The translations under genes were made by a program, and so were the position numbers. A DNA stretch of 7,030 nucleotides, from NCBI GenBank assembly GCA_028822125.1, contig JAPKEK010000105.1, positions 1-7,030 on the forward strand. Direction: 5' to 3'. Source of the DNA: Pseudomonadales bacterium. GTDB taxonomy: Bacteria; Pseudomonadota; Gammaproteobacteria; Pseudomonadales; Azotimanducaceae. Positions 4,945-7,030 of the stretch are shown here, one piece after another. Positions within the stretch are counted from its first letter, which is position 1. The number at the start of each line of letters is the position of its first letter. The notes beneath the pieces were generated by a model. It was given only the letters and a program-made list of their open reading frames with translations, was not told the DNA's origin and did no database searches.

Positions 4945-6441
4945 TTAGAGTTTTCGAAAGCTCAGCGCCTCCTCGAGATGATGCTTTTTAACCTCATCGG
5001 TCAGTTCCAGGTCTGCAATTGAACGTGCTACTTTCAGCAGTCGGGTAAAACCTCTAGCGCTCATGCTCAATTTAGTCGCTAACAGGTTTGCAAATACCAG
5101 GTGCTTCCCGGAAAGCTTGCAAGCCGTAATGATGCTCTCTGTATCCTCTGTGCGGGGTAGGGAAGCCTGTCGCTTCTTTCTGATTTGATAACCTTTTAGT
5201 ATTAGTTGCTGAGCCTTTTGCTGTTGGCTAGGCTGCACCGTTTTATGCTTTTTAAGTAATGCGGCCGGCGGCAGAGCAGGCACTTGGATTTGCATATCCA
5301 GGCGATCCAGGATCGGTCCGGAAATCCGCTGCTGGTATTTTCGAATTTTTTCGAAGCCACATTCGCAGGCGTGATTTAGCGAGCCATGCCAGCCACAGGG
5401 GCAGGGATTCATCGCTGCCAGAAGTTGAAAGCGAGCAGGATATTTGATTTGAAAGCGGGCCCGACTTATCTCAATGCAGCCCGATTCTAGTGGCTGGCGT
5501 AATGTCTCGATGACAGAAGGCGAAAATTCAGGTAGTTCATCAAGGAACAGAACGCCCTGGTGTGCTAGAGATATCTCTCCTGGTTTAGGGGGATTGCCGC
5601 CACCCGCCATGGCGGCGGCGGATGCCGTATGATGCGGAGAACGAAAAGGCCTGTGCATACCCGCATTACAATCGTAGCGCGTGCCGTTAGCCGATCTGAT
5701 ACAGCCGATCTCGAGTTGTTCTTTGAAGTCCAGAGGTGGTAACAATGTGACCAGGCTTTTAGCAAGCAGGGTTTTACCTGCGCCAGGAGGACCTACCATC
5801 AGCAGGTGATGTTGGCCGGTAGCGGCGATGATTAAGGCCCTTTTAGCGTGTTCCTGACCCTTAATCTGATCTAGTGTGATGGCAGTGGGGCTAATCATTT
5901 CTGAAAGTTTGTTGTTGCGGCATGGGTGACAGCAAGTGCAGGCATCGGTGGCAGCCTCAGTCAGATGATTTGCACTGAACAGGTATGGAGACGCCAGCAG
6001 CGCACCTTCTGCCTGGTTTAGTTCAGGAATAATCAGCTTCATTTTTGCTTCGTGGCAGGCAATAGATGCAGGCAATATGCCTGGGCTCAAAAGTATTTTG
6101 CCATCCAGTGCTAGCTCACCCATTGAGCAGTAATCTTCAACAGGCGTATCGGGTATTTGTTGACTGGCTTTTAGAACAGCCAGGGCAATGGGTAGATCAA
6201 AGCTGCTGACATCTTTTGGGATGTCGGCAGGAGATAGATTGATTGTAATCTTCCTGTCGGGGAGCTTAAACCCAGCGTTCTTAATGGCTGATTTTATGCG
6301 TTCTCGAGCCTGTCGCATTTTCCCATCGGCCATGCCAACAATCTGCATTTGCGGAAGACCATTGCTGATATCAGCTTCGACTAGAATAAGTGGAGAATCC
6401 ACGCCGAGAATGGCCCTGGTGTAGGTGTGCGCTATTGCCAT
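4945..6441 (-). CDS. comM: ComM/YifB AAA+ ATPase, Mg-chelatase-like
   Basis: Hexameric AAA+ helicase that promotes branch migration during natural transformation; the family also occurs in many bacteria not known to be competent. The 498-residue product has an N-terminal Lon-protease-like ChlI domain (about 1-175; conserved run KITINLSPADIPK at 64-76). A cysteine cluster C168-x-CC-x2-C174 follows, then the AAA+ module with Walker A GPPGAGKT (217-224), the HHTASAAAMAGGG segment (270-282), Walker B VLFLDE (297-302) and a CPCG/CEC cysteine group (347-361). The C-terminal Mg-chelatase part contains ARGFTRLLKVAR (462-473). Length fits the family. The frame stays open to GTG 6549, but ATG 6441 matches the family start and has AGGAG seven bases upstream. 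Natural competence cannot be concluded from this gene alone. Confidence 0.96.
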   Translation of the reverse strand: MAIAHTYTRAILGVDSPLILVEADISNGLPQMQIVGMADGKMRQARERIKSAIKNAGFKLPDRKITINLSPADIPKDVSSFDLPIALAVLKASQQIPDTPVEDYCSMGELALDGKILLSPGILPASIACHEAKMKLIIPELNQAEGALLASPYLFSANHLTEAATDACTCCHPCRNNKLSEMISPTAITLDQIKGQEHAKRALIIAATGQHHLLMVGPPGAGKTLLAKSLVTLLPPLDFKEQLEIGCIRSANGTRYDCNAGMHRPFRSPHHTASAAAMAGGGNPPKPGEISLAHQGVLFLDELPEFSPSVIETLRQPLESGCIEISRARFQIKYPARFQLLAAMNPCPCGWHGSLNHACECGFEKIRKYQQRISGPILDRLDMQIQVPALPPAALLKKHKTVQPSQQQKAQQLILKGYQIRKKRQASLPRTEDTESIITACKLSGKHLVFANLLATKLSMSARGFTRLLKVARSIADLELTDEVKKHHLEEALSFRKL

Positions 6442-6448
6442 AGATAGA

Positions 6449-6454
6449 CTCCTG
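6449..6454 (-). promoter_or_regulatory. Ribosome binding site fixing the comM start
   Basis: On the minus strand CAGGAG (6454 to 6449) stands seven bases before ATG 6441. It decides between this start and upstream in-frame starts, which would add up to 36 residues with no family resemblance. Confidence 0.85.
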
Positions 6455-6505
6455 TTCATCCAAGTAAAACAAGAATCCGAGCGCCGCATATAGAGGTAGT
6501 TATAG

Positions 6506-6535
6506 CTAATAGGGGTCAGAGATCTATCCTGTAAA
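6506..6535 (-). promoter_or_regulatory. Possible sigma70 promoter of comM
   Basis: On the minus strand TTTACA (6535 to 6530, 5 of 6) is followed by 18 bases and TATTAG (6511 to 6506, 4 of 6). A start near 6499 would give a leader of about 58 nt before the comM ATG. Confidence 0.42.
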
Positions 6536-6776
6536 GTGCGCCGGATCACTCGTTCAGGGGGATTAATCTGATTGTTTGGGTTAACAGATGAAATAGAATC
6601 ATGGTAAGGAAAAATTACTGTATGATTAAAAAAGGTTACACAATGTGCGATGCAGGCGAACCAGAAGCCCAGAATATTGAGTGAGTCACCCTGCCCGTTC
6701 GAATTAAATACGTTAAAATGCTCGTATTAGTCTTATTTGCATCATCCTGATGATAAAGCGATGTAGGACTAAAGCT
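6536..6776. other. comM-glnK intergenic region, mostly unexplained
   Basis: No established gene lies between the two divergent genes. A 27-codon ATG frame (6601-6684), with an internal ATG at 6622 preceded by TAAGGA (6605-6610), is open, but I cannot recognise a product. ATCTG (6566-6570) and CAGAT (6585-6589) form a weak inverted repeat. I found no sigma54 promoter (GG-N10-GC with TGGCAC/TTGC), although glnK genes often have one. From memory, Pseudomonas has a small ubiK (yqiC-like) gene between comM and glnK; nothing like it is visible on either strand here. Confidence 0.5.
6741..6754. promoter_or_regulatory. Inverted repeat ATCATC-CT-GATGAT upstream of glnK
   Basis: A perfect 6-bp inverted repeat with a 2-base centre lies 61 bases before the PII start, about where an activator would sit relative to the TATAAT at 6785. 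It does not match the NtrC consensus spacing (GCACC-N7-GGTGC). No regulator can be named. Confidence 0.3.
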
Positions 6777-6802
6777 TTACACTTTATAATTAAAAAGTGT
6801 AA
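6777..6802. promoter_or_regulatory. Large inverted repeat over the glnK -10 element
   Basis: TTACACTTT (6777-6785) and AAAGTGTAA (6794-6802) are perfect 9-bp inverted arms around an 8-base AT-only centre. A perfect TATAAT (6785-6790) lies in the left arm and centre. No -35 hexamer is found at 15-19 bases upstream. The right arm ends two bases before the Shine-Dalgarno sequence AAGGAG (6805-6810). This looks like an operator on the core promoter, or an RNA hairpin if transcription starts further upstream. Confidence 0.5.
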
Positions 6803-6815
6803 TCAAGGAGAAGAT

Positions 6816-7030
6816 ATGAAATTAGTAACAGCCATTATCAAGCCATTCAAACTGGATGATGTTCGTGATGCGCTTTCGGAAATTGCGGTCCAGGGTATGA
6901 CAGTTACCAAAGTAAAAGGCTTTGGCCGGCAGAAAGGCCATACTGAACTTTATCGAGGAGCTGAATATGTTGTGGATTTTTTGCCAAAAGTTAAGATTGA
7001 AGTGGCAATTGACGATAGCAACCTGGATTC
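6816..7030 (+). CDS. glnK: Nitrogen regulatory protein PII (GlnK/GlnB), 3' part missing
   Basis: Trimeric signal protein that senses 2-oxoglutarate, ATP/ADP and (through uridylylation by GlnD) glutamine, and controls AmtB, NtrB and glutamine synthetase adenylylation. The visible 71 residues are about two thirds of a usual 112-residue PII and run off the window end. They include the N-terminal strand MKLVTAIIKPFKL, the VKGFGRQKGH stretch (33-42) entering the T-loop, Tyr46, and the uridylylation site Tyr51 in RGAEYVVDF, followed by PKVKIEVAI (57-65). The C-terminal B and C loops are not visible. AAGGAG (6805-6810) lies five bases before the ATG. GlnK rather than GlnB is preferred because a glnK-amtB operon lies next to comM in Pseudomonas; amtB beyond the window would settle this. 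Confidence 0.93.
   Translation, partial: MKLVTAIIKPFKLDDVRDALSEIAVQGMTVTKVKGFGRQKGHTELYRGAEYVVDFLPKVKIEVAIDDSNLD

Noticed and set aside
5565..5765. A 66-codon minus-strand frame within comM
   Set aside because: It is an out-of-frame reading of the AAA+ module of an intact comM.
6441..6549. An N-terminal extension of ComM by 36 residues
   Set aside because: The extension starts at GTG, does not resemble the family, and ATG 6441 has a good ribosome binding site at the right distance.
6636..6650. A sigma54 promoter in the glnK upstream region
   Set aside because: The nearest GG...GC pair has 11 instead of 10 bases between and lacks the TGGCAC/TTGC context.

Overview
The window looks like a chromosomal core region of a gammaproteobacterium, probably a Pseudomonadales/Cellvibrionales-type (often marine) organism. 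This rests on protein families and gene order, not on a database search. From memory, EngB, diheme cytochrome c4 and DsbA lie together next to polA in Pseudomonas, and ComM and GlnK also lie close together there. There are no transposases, phage genes, CRISPR arrays, tRNAs or rRNAs.

Layout. Positions 1-247 are AT-rich and contain no gene. Positions 248-376 hold a predicted small RNA on the + strand, with an extracytoplasmic-stress (sigmaE/AlgU) type promoter and a strong intrinsic terminator. It is followed convergently by engB (-, 376-987), the same relative place as Spot 42 in E. coli and ErsA in Pseudomonas. A symmetric -10 region near 1040-1046 could start transcription both ways, into engB and into cytochrome c4 (+, 1257-1859). 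DsbA follows (+, 1988-2611), then a 310-base gap holding a possible 57-codon small ORF (2749-2922). The stop codon of that ORF overlaps the start of a variant IMP dehydrogenase (+, 2922-4451). A cytochrome c5-type monoheme protein (+, 4503-4913) converges on comM (-, 4945-6441). After a 374-base regulatory gap, a PII protein of GlnK/GlnB type (+, 6816 onward) runs off the end of the window.

How the genes fit together. Cytochromes c4 and c5 are periplasmic electron carriers that, in related bacteria, feed terminal oxidases. DsbA makes disulfides in the same compartment, and the c5 protein has four non-heme cysteines that could be its substrates. The sRNA promoter points to envelope stress. EngB (ribosome assembly), IMP dehydrogenase (guanine nucleotides), ComM (branch migration in transformation) and PII (nitrogen status) are otherwise independent housekeeping or regulatory functions.

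The strongest points for a second look are the stress-controlled sRNA with two C-rich loops, the symmetric divergent promoter, the possibly leaderless small ORF coupled to the IMP dehydrogenase, the IMP dehydrogenase itself (its loops resemble the Firmicutes/Bacteroidota type), the CGHC active site of DsbA, and a large inverted repeat over the -10 element of the PII gene.
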